From Gamarada debralockiae (taxonomy: Eukaryota > Ascomycota > Leotiomycetes > Helotiales > Hyphodiscaceae): DNA of 21,999 nucleotides. Shown piece by piece: positions 1-9,027 of this stretch. Below the pieces are notes generated by a model. The model had not been told where the DNA came from. It ran no database searches and was given only the letters and a program-made list of their open reading frames with translations. Every line of letters begins with the position of its first letter. Position 1 is the first letter of the stretch. The position numbers were made by a program, and so were the translations under genes. The stretch covers positions 1-21,999 of the forward strand of contig NXFV01000802.1 of the NCBI GenBank assembly GCA_002803225.1. The letters run 5' to 3'.

Positions 1-2
1 CG

Positions 3-740
3 TGACACCGAGTAACTCTTGAGACTAAAGGAGACAAAGCTATAATTAATTGTATATTATTTATAATAGATATTCTTATTAATTACTTTTAAGCTTTACT
101 TATATATAACTCTTTTTTTAGAAAAGTAAATTATATTAACTTTATATAATAGGATTAATATACTTTAGAGAAAGACTTTCGCGCTCGAATTCAAAAAGGA
201 TAGGAGATCTTCGATAAGTATTATTATAAGACAGATAATTCGCCTTACTATACTACTACTCTTATTCTTTATCTAAATCACTATATAAAGTATATTCAAG
301 TTAATTAGAAGCTAAAGTAGATTAAACTAATATTAAAAAAGGTTAAGGAACTATAGGAAACCTATCGAGAGTAAGCTTTAACTTCGTACGAACTTCCTTC
401 AAAATCACTACTAAAGTCTTAGTAAGAACCTAATATATTTAATTAAATCGCCTAAGATTTAAGAAAGTATACTCGACTAGTTAGTTAAGATAAGTAAGAA
501 GACTATTATAGTAGAGAACTATACGATATTAGTAAGATATAAGTACTTAAATAGTAGTATGAAGATCAACAAAGAAAACGCTAGCTAAGATTATTATATA
601 TAGCAATTAATATTCTTTCGATCCCTATAATAAGTAATAAACTAGAGCGTATCTTTTTAGGAGTACGTTATATAATATTATAGGATAGAGTACAACTTAG
701 GCCTAAAGCAATTGAATAGCTTAAGTATTTGAAGCATTAG
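3..740 (+). pseudogene. hAT-family transposase, decayed, 5' truncated by the window edge
   Basis: One reading frame (codons starting at positions divisible by 3) keeps hAT transposase character from the left edge to a final stop near 740. Visible pieces are TLETKGDK near the edge, FDKYYYKTDNSP at about 210-245, LKKVKEL at about 330-350, and the C-terminal dimerisation region ILSIPIISNKLERIF at about 609-653, followed by DRVQLRPKAIE. About 23 in-frame stops, mostly TAG and TAA, often fall where the family has Trp or Gln. No indel is needed to hold the frame over about 740 bp. Stops without indels fit C-to-T and G-to-A damage by RIP rather than random decay. The N-terminal part, including any BED zinc finger, lies outside the window. 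The copy cannot encode an active protein. Family assignment rests on remembered motif patterns, not a search. Confidence 0.8.
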
Positions 741-842
741 AAACAAAGTAGTATTTTGTATAAAACAGCTTGATTTTTACTTTCTTAGTTTTTAATTAAT
801 TATATTATATTGTATTTACTTTGTTTATTTATTTACTTTGTA

Positions 843-866
843 TAAGATTACGCGTAAGATTACGCG
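843..866. repeat. Two tandem copies of a 12-mer
   Basis: The unit TAAGATTACGCG occurs twice head to tail and a third copy begins (TAAGG). Just before it, TTTACTTTGT also appears twice. The position, about 100 bp after the transposase stop, would suit a subterminal repeat of the hAT element, but the matching other end is outside the window. Confidence 0.5.
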
Positions 867-1239
867 TAAGGCTTTGAGGTATAAAGATAAGCCTTTTTTA
901 TAACTTTCTTTTTTTTCTTTATCGAGCCTTAGTTTTTAACTTTAGTATATTAAGCTTTGTACGATAATTAGAATACCTACTAATAAGGGTTTAGATTCAC
1001 TTCTTTTTTTCGAATCTATTATATATTATTTCCCCTTTCTAAGTTATATCTATTATATTATTATTAATGTATAAACAAATAGTTATACCTCTTTTTACAA
1101 TCCTTTCTCCTATAGTATTTACTATAGCCCAGAATCAGAATCTATAAGTACTTTTACTTATCGTACGATATTTACACTAATTATAATAGTACCTTAATGA
1201 TTTTCAATCTTAGCTAAGGTACTACACTTATCTTAGGCT

Positions 1240-1960
1240 AGTAACCCCCTATGTTATTAGTCAGTAGCTAATAGCTCGCGGGCCTTCCACTCAATACGCT
1301 ATAGCGGGCAATCTTAGCTCTACTAGGAAATAATATATCGTACGTTAGTAGGGCTATTACTCTTGCGCAAGTCTAGACCCTGTGACTATCTTATATTAAC
1401 GCTATCCTTATTCAGAGGGCTAGTGTTCTTTAATAGACTACCTGCTTATAGTATTAGTAGCGAGGGTTGCGTCCGTTCCTGGAGTATTGTCGTACGCAAG
1501 GATACTTTGGTGGATACTGTGGCAACTGCAAGTAGCGTGACTACGCTATACATTACTTCCTCTAAGATCAAGCTACTCGAGCTAATTCGAGCTTAGATTC
1601 TAAGCTACTTACGGAATCGTCTTCGGATAATAATAATAGTAGCGACGAAGAGTTCGTTGATGTAGTAGAGTAGCAAGGTGGTACTGCGAAGGCTGTTGGT
1701 CAGGGACGACCACAACTTATTCTCCCTCTCGGCTACGTTACTGTTTAAGGGAGGAATTAAGGTATATTACTCTATTATACGATTACTAACTTTCCTTTTT
1801 AGCTGTCTAAGATATCCCCTTTCCTTTGGCTAGTCGTACGGCCTGTGTGCGGCTCTTACAAGTATAAGACTTGAACAAAGCAGTTTCACCTCTACGTAGT
1901 GTTCAAGACAAGTACCTTGTAAGAGGGAAACTAAGAATCTGTAATCCCTTCTTCTCCTTC
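1240..1960. other. Decayed, less AT-rich remnant of unknown origin
   Basis: Base composition rises here relative to the flanking AT-rich DNA. Short stretches look like former coding sequence on the + strand: an acidic Ser/Asn-rich patch at about 1615-1665 and a Cys- and basic-residue-containing patch at about 1840-1915. All frames are interrupted by stops. It could be the start of a second transposable element or a decayed host gene. I do not recognise it. Confidence 0.35.
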
Positions 1961-2111
1961 TTTGCCTTTTTAAACTAAGCTAACTTCTTCGTACGATAGA
2001 TTAATCTTTAAATTAGACTTACAAAATCAAATCCAATATAATCGACTTATATAAAGGGATAGCGTAAATATTTTTGAGAAGGGATAGCAGATTGGTAAGC
2101 GAGATATCGAT

Positions 2112-2169
2112 TATCGATATCGATAAATGATAATTATCGATATCGATAAATGATAATTATCGATATCGT
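2112..2169. repeat. Palindromic 23-bp tandem repeat
   Basis: Two perfect head-to-tail copies of a 23-bp unit (2112-2134 and 2135-2157) are followed by a third, partial copy to about 2169. Each unit begins with TATCGATATCGATA, which is its own reverse complement, so each could extrude a small cruciform. Further TATCGATA-like pieces continue to about 2205. The array lies at the boundary between AT-rich dead DNA and normal-composition DNA. Confidence 0.85.
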
Positions 2170-2208
2170 TATCGGCGCTTATCAATCGATCTTATCGATA
2201 ATACTTTA

Positions 2209-2493
2209 TCAAAAACCAGCCTGTCCAAGATTGCTGCTCTTGAAGGCTGCAACGATGTTGTGACTTCCTTTCAATGTAGTCCAGCCAGCGGGCTTAGGCG
2301 CAACAGCTTCTACAAAAGCCGGCATTGCGTCGGCCAACAATTCTCGAATGGGAACTCGCCTGGCAACACCCGCGCAAAAGCTAAGTTGCAGTCCCCAGGA
2401 ATATCCAAGAATTGGGAGGTAAATCCCTAATGGAACGAGGCGTTCTTTTGCACCACTGCCAGGAGCAACCGGGACAGCTACCTGACTCCACAC
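2209..2493 (-). pseudogene. C-terminal fragment of an unrecognised protein
   Basis: A minus-strand open frame ends in a normal stop at 2209, immediately beside the AT-rich block. The readable part is about 94 residues and includes VPLGIYLPILGYSWGLQL, a hydrophobic stretch, and ends GWTTLKGSHN...SNLGQAGF. No ATG starts it: the first codon of the open stretch is GTG, and the frame continues upstream to about 2530, where it overlaps the opposite-strand transporter relic. Composition is unlike the adjacent AT-rich DNA, so RIP has not touched it. I cannot assign a family. It could be the last exon of a gene whose 5' part was lost. Confidence 0.35.
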
Positions 2494-2510
2494 GCAACAC
2501 CCGGAGATGA

Positions 2511-2812
2511 TTGCTAACAGCCGTTGCTGCAGATATGCAATACAACGGACGTCGCTTCATGGCATCCGGTCTAGTACTTTTCTGTATCGGTCTCTCGTGG
2601 TCTCAAAATTCATACGCCTGGACGGATGCTCACATTTTGGCCCCATTTCTGATCGGTGTAGCTCTCGTGTTTGGACTCGCCGTGTACGAGACCAAATGTA
2701 GGAAAGATGGCATGTTTCACCACGGCCTCTTTTTCGAATAGCTGGAACTTCCCAATTATGCGTTATTGTGCGTCTTTGTAGAAGGATTATCTTTCTTCGC
2801 AGCCAACAATTG
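2511..2812 (+). pseudogene. TRI12/siderophore-type MFS transporter fragment
   Basis: The + strand encodes a piece typical of the middle of TRI12-family major facilitator transporters: ASGLVLFCIGLSW, then a W-x-DAH-x-LAPFLIGV segment, a VYE...KDGMFHHGLF segment, and after a disruption [16 protein letters not shown], ending about 2812. That is parts of three membrane helices out of the 12-14 of a full transporter. Between GLF (about 2734) and LLCVF (about 2763) the frame holds a stop at 2739-2741. The family-like residues SNSWNFPI lie in the +1 frame, so a pair of compensating shifts or a nonsense change has broken it. GCTAAC (2512-2517) and CTGCAG (2526-2531) just upstream look like the branch point and acceptor of a former intron. 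Both ends of the gene are missing. Confidence 0.7.
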
Positions 2813-3051
2813 GCGGGAACATGTTCACAGGCTGCTCGCCAGTCTCTGGTCGTGGATCACATGGTGGAGCCATGCAAATCGTAGGGCCGGTCCAGCCGAT
2901 GCCGCCGCATTGTCCGTAAAGGGTCTGAGCAGCGCCAGAGGAAGAGGTCGTCGTTGTGCTCGTCAAAGAAGTGGTTGTCGTCAAGGCGGTGCCCGATGGA
3001 TTCGTCCCAGCCGTCGTCAGTCCCACTGGCGTTACGTCCGTTTCCGTCTCT
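2787..3051 (-). pseudogene. CBM1 (fungal cellulose-binding) module fragment with Ser/Thr linker
   Basis: The minus strand encodes a Thr/Ser-rich linker ([16 protein letters not shown]) followed by [18 protein letters not shown], a close match to the first half of a CBM1 module, at about 2874-2927. Intact CBM1 modules have about 36 residues with two disulphides and three surface aromatics, ending in a YYSQC-like motif. Here the sequence becomes unrelated after the second Cys, so the module is truncated. Upstream, the frame hits a TAA at about 3054 with no start and no catalytic domain. CBM1 modules sit on secreted plant-cell-wall enzymes, so this is the tail of a lost cellulase, esterase or LPMO gene. 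It overlaps the end of the + strand MFS relic. Confidence 0.75.
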
Positions 3052-3260
3052 TGAGATTAGCCAAATCATTATCCTCCCCTCGTTTAAACTGCAGTGTGTA
3101 AGTCTCAACATGGTTTGGTATGGCAAGTGACTCGATTCTTGCCTTGCCTCACTCCTTTCCGCGGCAGCGATTGGTGGCGAAAGCAAATGCTTCCACCAAG
3201 ATGTTGAAAAGGGGATGCTCAGAAGCCAAAACTCAGTGCAGAACACACTGATTCCATGCT

Positions 3261-5503
3261 CTAGACGAGCGTGATAGTCCTCTTCTTCCACTTAGCCTTG
3301 ATAACCTCATCGTATGCGTTGTTTTCTAACACAGTCCCGCGATATGCATCAGCGCCAACAGCCTCTTCATCCGGAACTGGAGACTTTCTCAAAACAAATT
3401 GCGCAATGCGACGATAAGCGCCACCTTCACCTGTCGACTCTACCAATAGGAGATCGATGCCTGGGACAAGGCTCCCTGGCGCCTTTTCCCATCGTACAAG
3501 TTCCACCGCTCCAAATTCTTGGTTTGGACAAGGTGAATGTTTCTGGAAAAACTCGTAAACCATGCTGTCAACCACTCGCATGTTCGTGTAAACCAGCTCT
3601 TGGAAAGCAGAGCCAGTGATTGATTTAGGCGTCTCATTGCAGAATTCATGTTCTGTTGAATACACGGGAGGTAGATGTTCGACCTTCCCAAATCGAGTGT
3701 GTAGCACTAGTTCTCCTCCAGTTACTTGTCCAAACGGGTCAGCACCTTTAGGAAACGTTTGCAAGCTGACAATCTTGGTTACGCTGCGCGCAGATACTTG
3801 AAGAGCCTCCCGTGTCTGCCAGCTGTTGCTCATAGTTGACTGTTTTCCCAGAATGCTTGTCCAACTCCACGAAGGTGCCAGGTAATCTGAAGGCCGAGCG
3901 AGATCAAAGCGAGTTGACGAATCAGCAGGATACCTTGGAGACCTGTTCCACTTCAAAGTGCTCAAGATATCCTTTTTCCAAAGTCCAGCACAATATTCAT
4001 CTTTCAAAACGTGCTGAAACACCCTGGCGAGACCTGACAAAGCCGGCAGAGCATCGAAATCTTTCGTAAGAGAACGGCACATGAACTGCTCGGCGATATC
4101 ATTCCATTTGTCGTACGGATCTGCAATGGCATACGACTCCCACCATTTCTCTGGCTTGCTGGATCGCAGAGTGAGCTTCTCAAGAAATGACTGAGGTTTG
4201 ATGATCTCTGTGTCCTGGATTCGAATAAGATTTTGAATGAATCCCTTCGAACGATAGTCCTCAGTTGCTTGAGTGATTCTCCCGCCCTCATCAGCTTGAT
4301 GGCAGGGACATTCCCAGATCATCTGCTGCGCTCCATATGAGAGAGTCCGTGGTGACAACAAACCTTCCTGCAACGTCCATCCGCGGCTCATGAGAGGACT
4401 TGACGACAGCGCATGATCCCATAATTCGGAACCCGGACGTAACTGCACCTTGTTTGTTCGTGAATGGGTCGAGTCCGTCCATTCCAATGTAGCACGCTCA
4501 CTGGATATCCGCTGCGAGAAGATACCAGTGTTGGTTGACGGCGAATTTGCAGCTACTACAGTGAGGATGGCACCGCTGTAGACATCTCGCATCTTGGCAG
4601 CTTCTCTTGCCCAGTCTTCTGCAGAGTCTTGCTTGATGCATAAAGCATCGATCCAAACATATTTGATTCCAAGCGATCGAGTGATGATCACCGCATCTCG
4701 AAGAGTAGCGGGAAAGTCATTGAGTGGGATGCCGCTCTGCAGGTCATGCATTGTTCTGTCATTGAACACAAACTCTGAACCTCCACCCCAACAGTAGCTG
4801 AGCGCAATCCAAGGTTCAATCTTGCCGTTGCTCGTCACAAGCTTCGGATAGGAGTTCTCATCACCAACATCAATGACTCGAGTGGGCAGGGGACTTGCAC
4901 GCTCAGATAGCGAGCTGCACTCTCTGTGCTCATGGAGGCATGTTTGAAGCCATTCTTCAGTCACCGACATACATTCCTTGGATGCTGAATCCGAATACAC
5001 GGCTCTGCCCAAGAGAGATTGTCCCTCAGCTGGGACATCATCTACGAGGAGTTAATCTATAAGCTCAGGACAGGATTGATGTAACACGTGCCTCGATCAG
5101 CGAATGCTTCGAAAGAACATAGTGTTCGACTGCCGCCTATCGGGGGTTGTTGTGTGAGCGTAACATACGGAAAGCCTTGTCTAGACGTTGTCCAGCTACT
5201 GCATCCGATATACAGCTGCCCTGGGAAGTATTTTTCAAGAAACTCCTCGGTGATATTGTCCTTGTTCAAAGTCTTCACCCACGTAAGCCAAAACAGACGG
5301 CATAATTGACAGCCTTGGTCTGCAAATCTTTTGAGTGCGACAATGCCCTCGCGATGCTTGTAGAATTTTGGCATCGGAGCACGATAATCGTTCGCATCAA
5401 CGTAATTTCGGTCTCTGTTTCCTGTGGCCTCAGGCTTTTGCGCTGCTGATTGGCAGAGTAGCTGCCGAATGTCGAATTTTTGACATAGGTTGCAGAGATC
5501 CAT
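3261..5503 (-). CDS. HET-domain (heterokaryon incompatibility) protein
   Basis: Two exons, 5503-5086 and about 5029-3261, give 728 residues when joined over a 56-nt intron (acceptor CCCAG; an alternative acceptor at 5042 also keeps frame). The ATG at 5503 gives MDLCNLCQKFDI, a usual HET-protein start; the longer open frame upstream begins with no better signal. The N-terminal region carries Cys pairs (CNLC, CQLC). The HET domain spans about 213-365: LSYCWGG at about 216-222, YVWIDALCI at about 263-271, YSGAILTVVAA at about 290-300, and RGWTLQE at about 355-361. No STAND/NACHT or repeat domain follows. HET proteins trigger cell death after fusion of genetically different hyphae; partner and trigger are unknown here. 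The frame is intact although the gene is flanked by decayed DNA. The family is certain, the exact splice site less so. Confidence 0.9.
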
Positions 5504-6306
5504 CGCGTTACGAATGCACTCGAGATGTGGTGCTGTAGAGCTCCAGTTGATACGGTGACTTGTGAATAAGGAAGGAAGGAAAGGAGCCGCGTGAAAACTG
5601 AAACGTCGGCGCTTCTGGCAAAGCAAGGATCGGAATCTCTCAAACGCCGCAGACCTACATGAAATCACGTGTCGCAGTCATGGAAAGCTGACGACGCAGA
5701 ACTAGGAATAAAAGACAAATGCAGAGGGGTGTTCCTGCTAGGAGAATAGAGCTTAAGATTTAGTGAACTTCATATTTAAAAGCTAATAAAATTTTATACT
5801 ATTAGAGGAGAGGAAGAGGAAGAGGAAGGCGGCGGCGGCGGCGGCAGTAGCAGTGGCAGCAAAGGAGCGGCCACTACTCCGTCCGAGTGTTAGTATGGCG
5901 GCTCATATAGACTTTTTTCCAAAAAAAAACCAAATTCGCTTACCGCCTTTATAAAACTAGTACAGACTTCGCCTTTCTTATACCCTATTTCATGCCTAAG
6001 TAGCCTGGAATCAGTGATCTTATAGGCTATTAGTTATTAAGTTATAGGCCTTTAATTGTTAAAGCTTTAGGCTTTAAACAAGTATATAAGCTATTACTTG
6101 GAAGGTAAATTTACAGGCCCTCTATCACTAAATTTTAAGCTATTAGTAATAGGTTAGCTGTGGCTACCGGTATTGCACTGTATCCTATGTCAATTGCTTG
6201 ATATTGAGTTTGGTGTTGTTGTACAGTGGACTGTATTCGGACTTTCATAATCGCTTCTTCCTTTTACCACTTCCTCGTTTGAATTGCATCGTGGTAACAC
6301 AAGGCT
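5504..6306. other. Intergenic spacer with microsatellite and AT-rich repeat-like DNA
   Basis: Positions 5504 to about 5740 are the probable leader and promoter of the HET gene. A purine-rich tract running into GGC repeats lies at 5805-5865. Positions 5905-6160 are AT-rich with recurring TAGGC/AGGCC and AAGCTATTA pieces and look like a decayed short repeat, perhaps a RIP-hit MITE, though no terminal inverted repeats could be defined. No intact gene was found. Confidence 0.5.
5805..5865. repeat. Purine-rich / GGC microsatellite tract
   Basis: Repeated AGGAAG units are followed by five to six GGC triplets and then a degenerate GCAGTA/GCAGTGGCAGCA tail. One + strand frame reads as a basic, then alanine-rich, peptide that remains open to about 5925, but there is no start and no recognisable protein. 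It is called as simple repeat only. Confidence 0.8.
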
Positions 6307-6928
6307 TTAAATTGATTGTACTTCCTCAGGGATTCGATTATTATCCTGCCCAGTTAATTTCTCAAGACTAATAGAGTGCATATGCTCCTCATACGCGCCT
6401 ATCAACTCCATCCATTGCAGCAGGATTTGCTGAAACTGAACAAAGAATCTGAAAGAGATAATGCCAAGACCATCTCTATTTTGGAGTGTGCACTCTGTCC
6501 CTCCGTAACTATCCATCTGTATGGGCCCTTGACAAACCCTGGATTGCTTCATCTGCTGAAGCGCAGCGAATCTGAGGGATTTTAGGTTGTCGGGTAAAGG
6601 AGATCCATGCTCTGCACGGAGAAGTAGCAAGGTTATCTTCCCGCATAGAGCAGCAGAAGACCGGACAAGGGTCTGTCGAGAGGCTTGGTTCGCTGTTTTC
6701 AGGTGTGGCGATGACCATTCTTGCCTTTTCTTAGTAAAAGCAGGTGATAACTTGGAGGTGATACTTACCTATATTGCTTGATTGTTGTCTGCCTGATGTG
6801 CTAAAGTTTGGAGTTTGCCTTCTCAAAATGAAGGATGCTTTTAGCATATATAAAAATCTCTGAAGATTCGAGCCACACAAAGCAGCAAGTCTTTTCTGAC
6901 CGTTTCCCGTGAAGGTTCCAGAAAACAT
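6307..6928 (-). CDS. Hypothetical protein, two-exon model
   Basis: A textbook short intron sits at 6768-6720 (49 nt): donor GTAAGT, branch-like TACTAAG, acceptor CAAG. Joining the upstream frame (first ATG 6928, alternative ATG at about 6847) to the downstream frame gives an uninterrupted reading to the stop at 6307. The product would be about 190 residues. The C-terminal part holds ITLLLLRAEHGSPLPD, LRFAALQQMKQSR and RFFVQFQQILLQWMELIGAY, which looks helical and protein-like, but I do not recognise a family. A stop lies in frame just upstream of 6928, so a further 5' exon may be missing or the gene may be a remnant. The strength of the intron is the main reason to believe it. It is the only candidate between the repeat spacer and the permease gene. 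Confidence 0.45.
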
Positions 6929-7158
6929 TCGACTTTCAATCCTTTCATGTCTCTAATCAGGAGGCTTCTTAAAAAAAGGGGTCAAGGAAGAGGCCAAGAA
7001 ACATGACATGGAACCTACAGGTAAAAGATGGTGCTTTGCACTACGAAATAAAACGTTGTGGATGGGAAGGGAAAGAGGAAGAAACCAGTGACTGGAAGAA
7101 ACAAAGAGACGATTTGGTCCCGACATAACTTCTATTAATCTCAACCGACAAGCTGCTT

Positions 7159-9027
7159 CTAGTACTTATACAACCTGACAGTTCCAGACCCCTCACCCGC
7201 CCTCCTAATTTTCGCGTTGAGCATGCGATAATACATCAACAAACACAAAGACCCCGCAGCCACGAAGAACAGCAATCCAGCATTAACCCAATGTCCAGTA
7301 GGATAACCCTTCTTAGCCTCGTCAGCCTTGTAGATCCAGACACCGGTGATTTGACCAGGAGCTCCAACTGAGATGTTCAAGGCAATGGCGAGACCGACTG
7401 CACCAGTACTGAAGACGTTGCTGGAAAGCCATCCCAAGAGAGGAGGGATGCATGAGAATGCACCGGATGCGGCGACAATGAGGCAGCCGTAGCGGGCGGA
7501 ATATGACTGTGCGGGAAGGAGGGCGGACGCCATAAAACCGATTGCGCCGATGGTTGCGAATATGGCTGAGTGAATGGCTCGTCTGCGGTTCTTGTCAGTA
7601 TTTTGGTCAGCAGGGTGGAAGTTCGAGGGCCAACTTACGAGTTGAAATGATCTGCTGAGAAGGAGGCAAGGAGTGTGACGACATCTGCGTATGTAAGTAA
7701 ACTTTCAAAACGAAGTGGCTAGCGCAATAACTTACAAGCAACAGCGTAGGGCGGAACAGTCATTAGTTGAGCTTCTAAGTTCTTGTATCCAAGACCAGCC
7801 GTGATGCTGGGAGTGAAGAGCGATAACCTGAGGGAAAATAGGTTAGCATTCCTCTGATAGAAGTCATTCTTCAGGTTGAACTGACGAGGAAAACGGAGCC
7901 GAAATGCCAAAGTAGATGGCATAATGAGCGTACAGCCGCCAATCCATCAAGGTATCCTTTGCTTGAGCCCAAGTTAAGCTACTTCCAAGGCCATGAGAAC
8001 CTTCGGTTTGTAGACGTTCGGTGGCCAGTGCTTTCTCGTCCGCCGACAACCACTTCGAAGTCTCGGGATAATCTGGGAGGAAAAAGAATACGAGAACCGA
8101 TGAGACACAGGATGGTATTCCCTCGATAATGAAAAGCCACCTCCAAGCAGAAAGACCATCGGTTTGGTTCATATGCCCAATGGCGAATGCGAGAGCTCCT
8201 CCGAATGCACCCGCAAGCGTAGCTGATGCAAGAATAATCGCTACCCGTATCGATCTCTCCTCAGTTCGGTACCAGAATGTGAGGTAGTACACTAGGCCAG
8301 GGAAGAGACCTAGAGTGATTTGAGTGAGGATTCAGAGCCAGAGACTGTGTTGAGACTCACCTGCTTCGAAGACGCCGAGGAGGAAACGAACTGCTGTAAC
8401 AGCACCAAACGAATGTACACCACCTAAACCCATTGTTATAGCACCCCAAGAGAACATCAAGAAGGAAATCCATTTGCTAGGACTGAGTTTCTTCAAAAGG
8501 TAGTTGGAAGGAACTTCGAAAATGGCATAAGCGATCAAGAAGACCATCAACGCAATGCTAAGTTACGTTAGCGAGGGACTGCTAGTAGAATTTTGAGGAA
8601 CCCACGTATATTGATAGCTTGTCATGTTTGTATCGGATAGAAGGTCATCGTGAGTGTTGGAGTTGAGAGTTTTCGCATTTCCTGCCGATACATCATTACC
8701 AGTCGCCGAAATGAGAATGAGCGAAACATACCGATGTTTGATCGATCAAGGTAGCAGAGGAGATATATACCGGCAGAAAGGGGTACGATCCTTAAGTCTT
8801 GTCTCCATACCAAAGCTTTGTCTGCGGCCGTCCTTTGGTGTGTGTCCAGAGCTGCACTTCCCTCAAAGACCTGCGACGAATCAGTACCGCCATCAATCAC
8901 TCGGAGCAAGAAGTCTTACCTCTTTACTGGCTTCGACATCTTCCACATAACGATGCGAAGACATCTTCAAATCAGGACCAGAATCAGCAGAATGAGTAAC
9001 GCTTTCTGTCATATCGAGACTTTTCAT
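7159..9027 (-). CDS. MFS permease, allantoate/Dal5-type anion:cation symporter family
   Basis: Eight exons (9027-8920, 8870-8732, 8681-8606, 8557-8361, 8309-7886, 7827-7736, 7684-7639, 7582-7159) join exactly in frame to 501 residues, the usual length. Donors are mainly GTAAGA/GTATGT/GTGAGT types and introns are about 49-58 nt. Family signatures are YLDRSNIGNAK after the first helix (rebuilt across intron 2), AYAIFEVPSNYLLKK, RFLLGVFEAGLFPG, LTFWYRTEER and LFIIEGIPS, then a central hydrophilic loop and FGISAPFSS. About 12 membrane helices are expected in the plasma membrane. Members import organic anions such as allantoate, nicotinate and other carboxylates; the substrate here cannot be read from sequence. 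The start at 9027 gives a 40-residue hydrophilic tail; ATG 9012 is an alternative. It is divergent from the C6 regulator gene, about 550 bp away. Confidence 0.92.

Larger units (their letters stand above)
1..2208. repeat. AT-rich, RIP-like repeat block
   Basis: The whole stretch is strongly AT-rich and full of TA dinucleotides, with no plausible intact gene on either strand, and it ends abruptly at about 2208. It contains the decayed hAT transposase (to about 740), a duplicated 12-mer at 843-866, a less AT-rich decayed stretch at about 1240-1960, and the palindromic tandem repeat at 2112-2169. The open frame at 1363-1596 shows no recognisable domain and sits inside decayed sequence, so it is not called as a gene. 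The palindrome CGTACG occurs six times (385, 1162, 1339, 1491, 1835 and 1990). That is what RIP would leave after converting CGCACG or CGTGCG. Confidence 0.75.

Noticed and set aside
843..866. Possible CRISPR-like repeat
   Set aside because: There are only two adjacent 12-mers with no spacers, in eukaryotic AT-rich DNA.
1363..1596. A 77-codon open frame in the AT-rich block
   Set aside because: It lies in decayed sequence with no domain, and neighbouring frames are riddled with stops; an open stretch of this length can arise by chance.
2857..3291. A 144-codon minus-strand open frame
   Set aside because: The CBM1 signature and Ser/Thr linker lie in another frame over the same DNA; this frame is a shadow without recognisable content.
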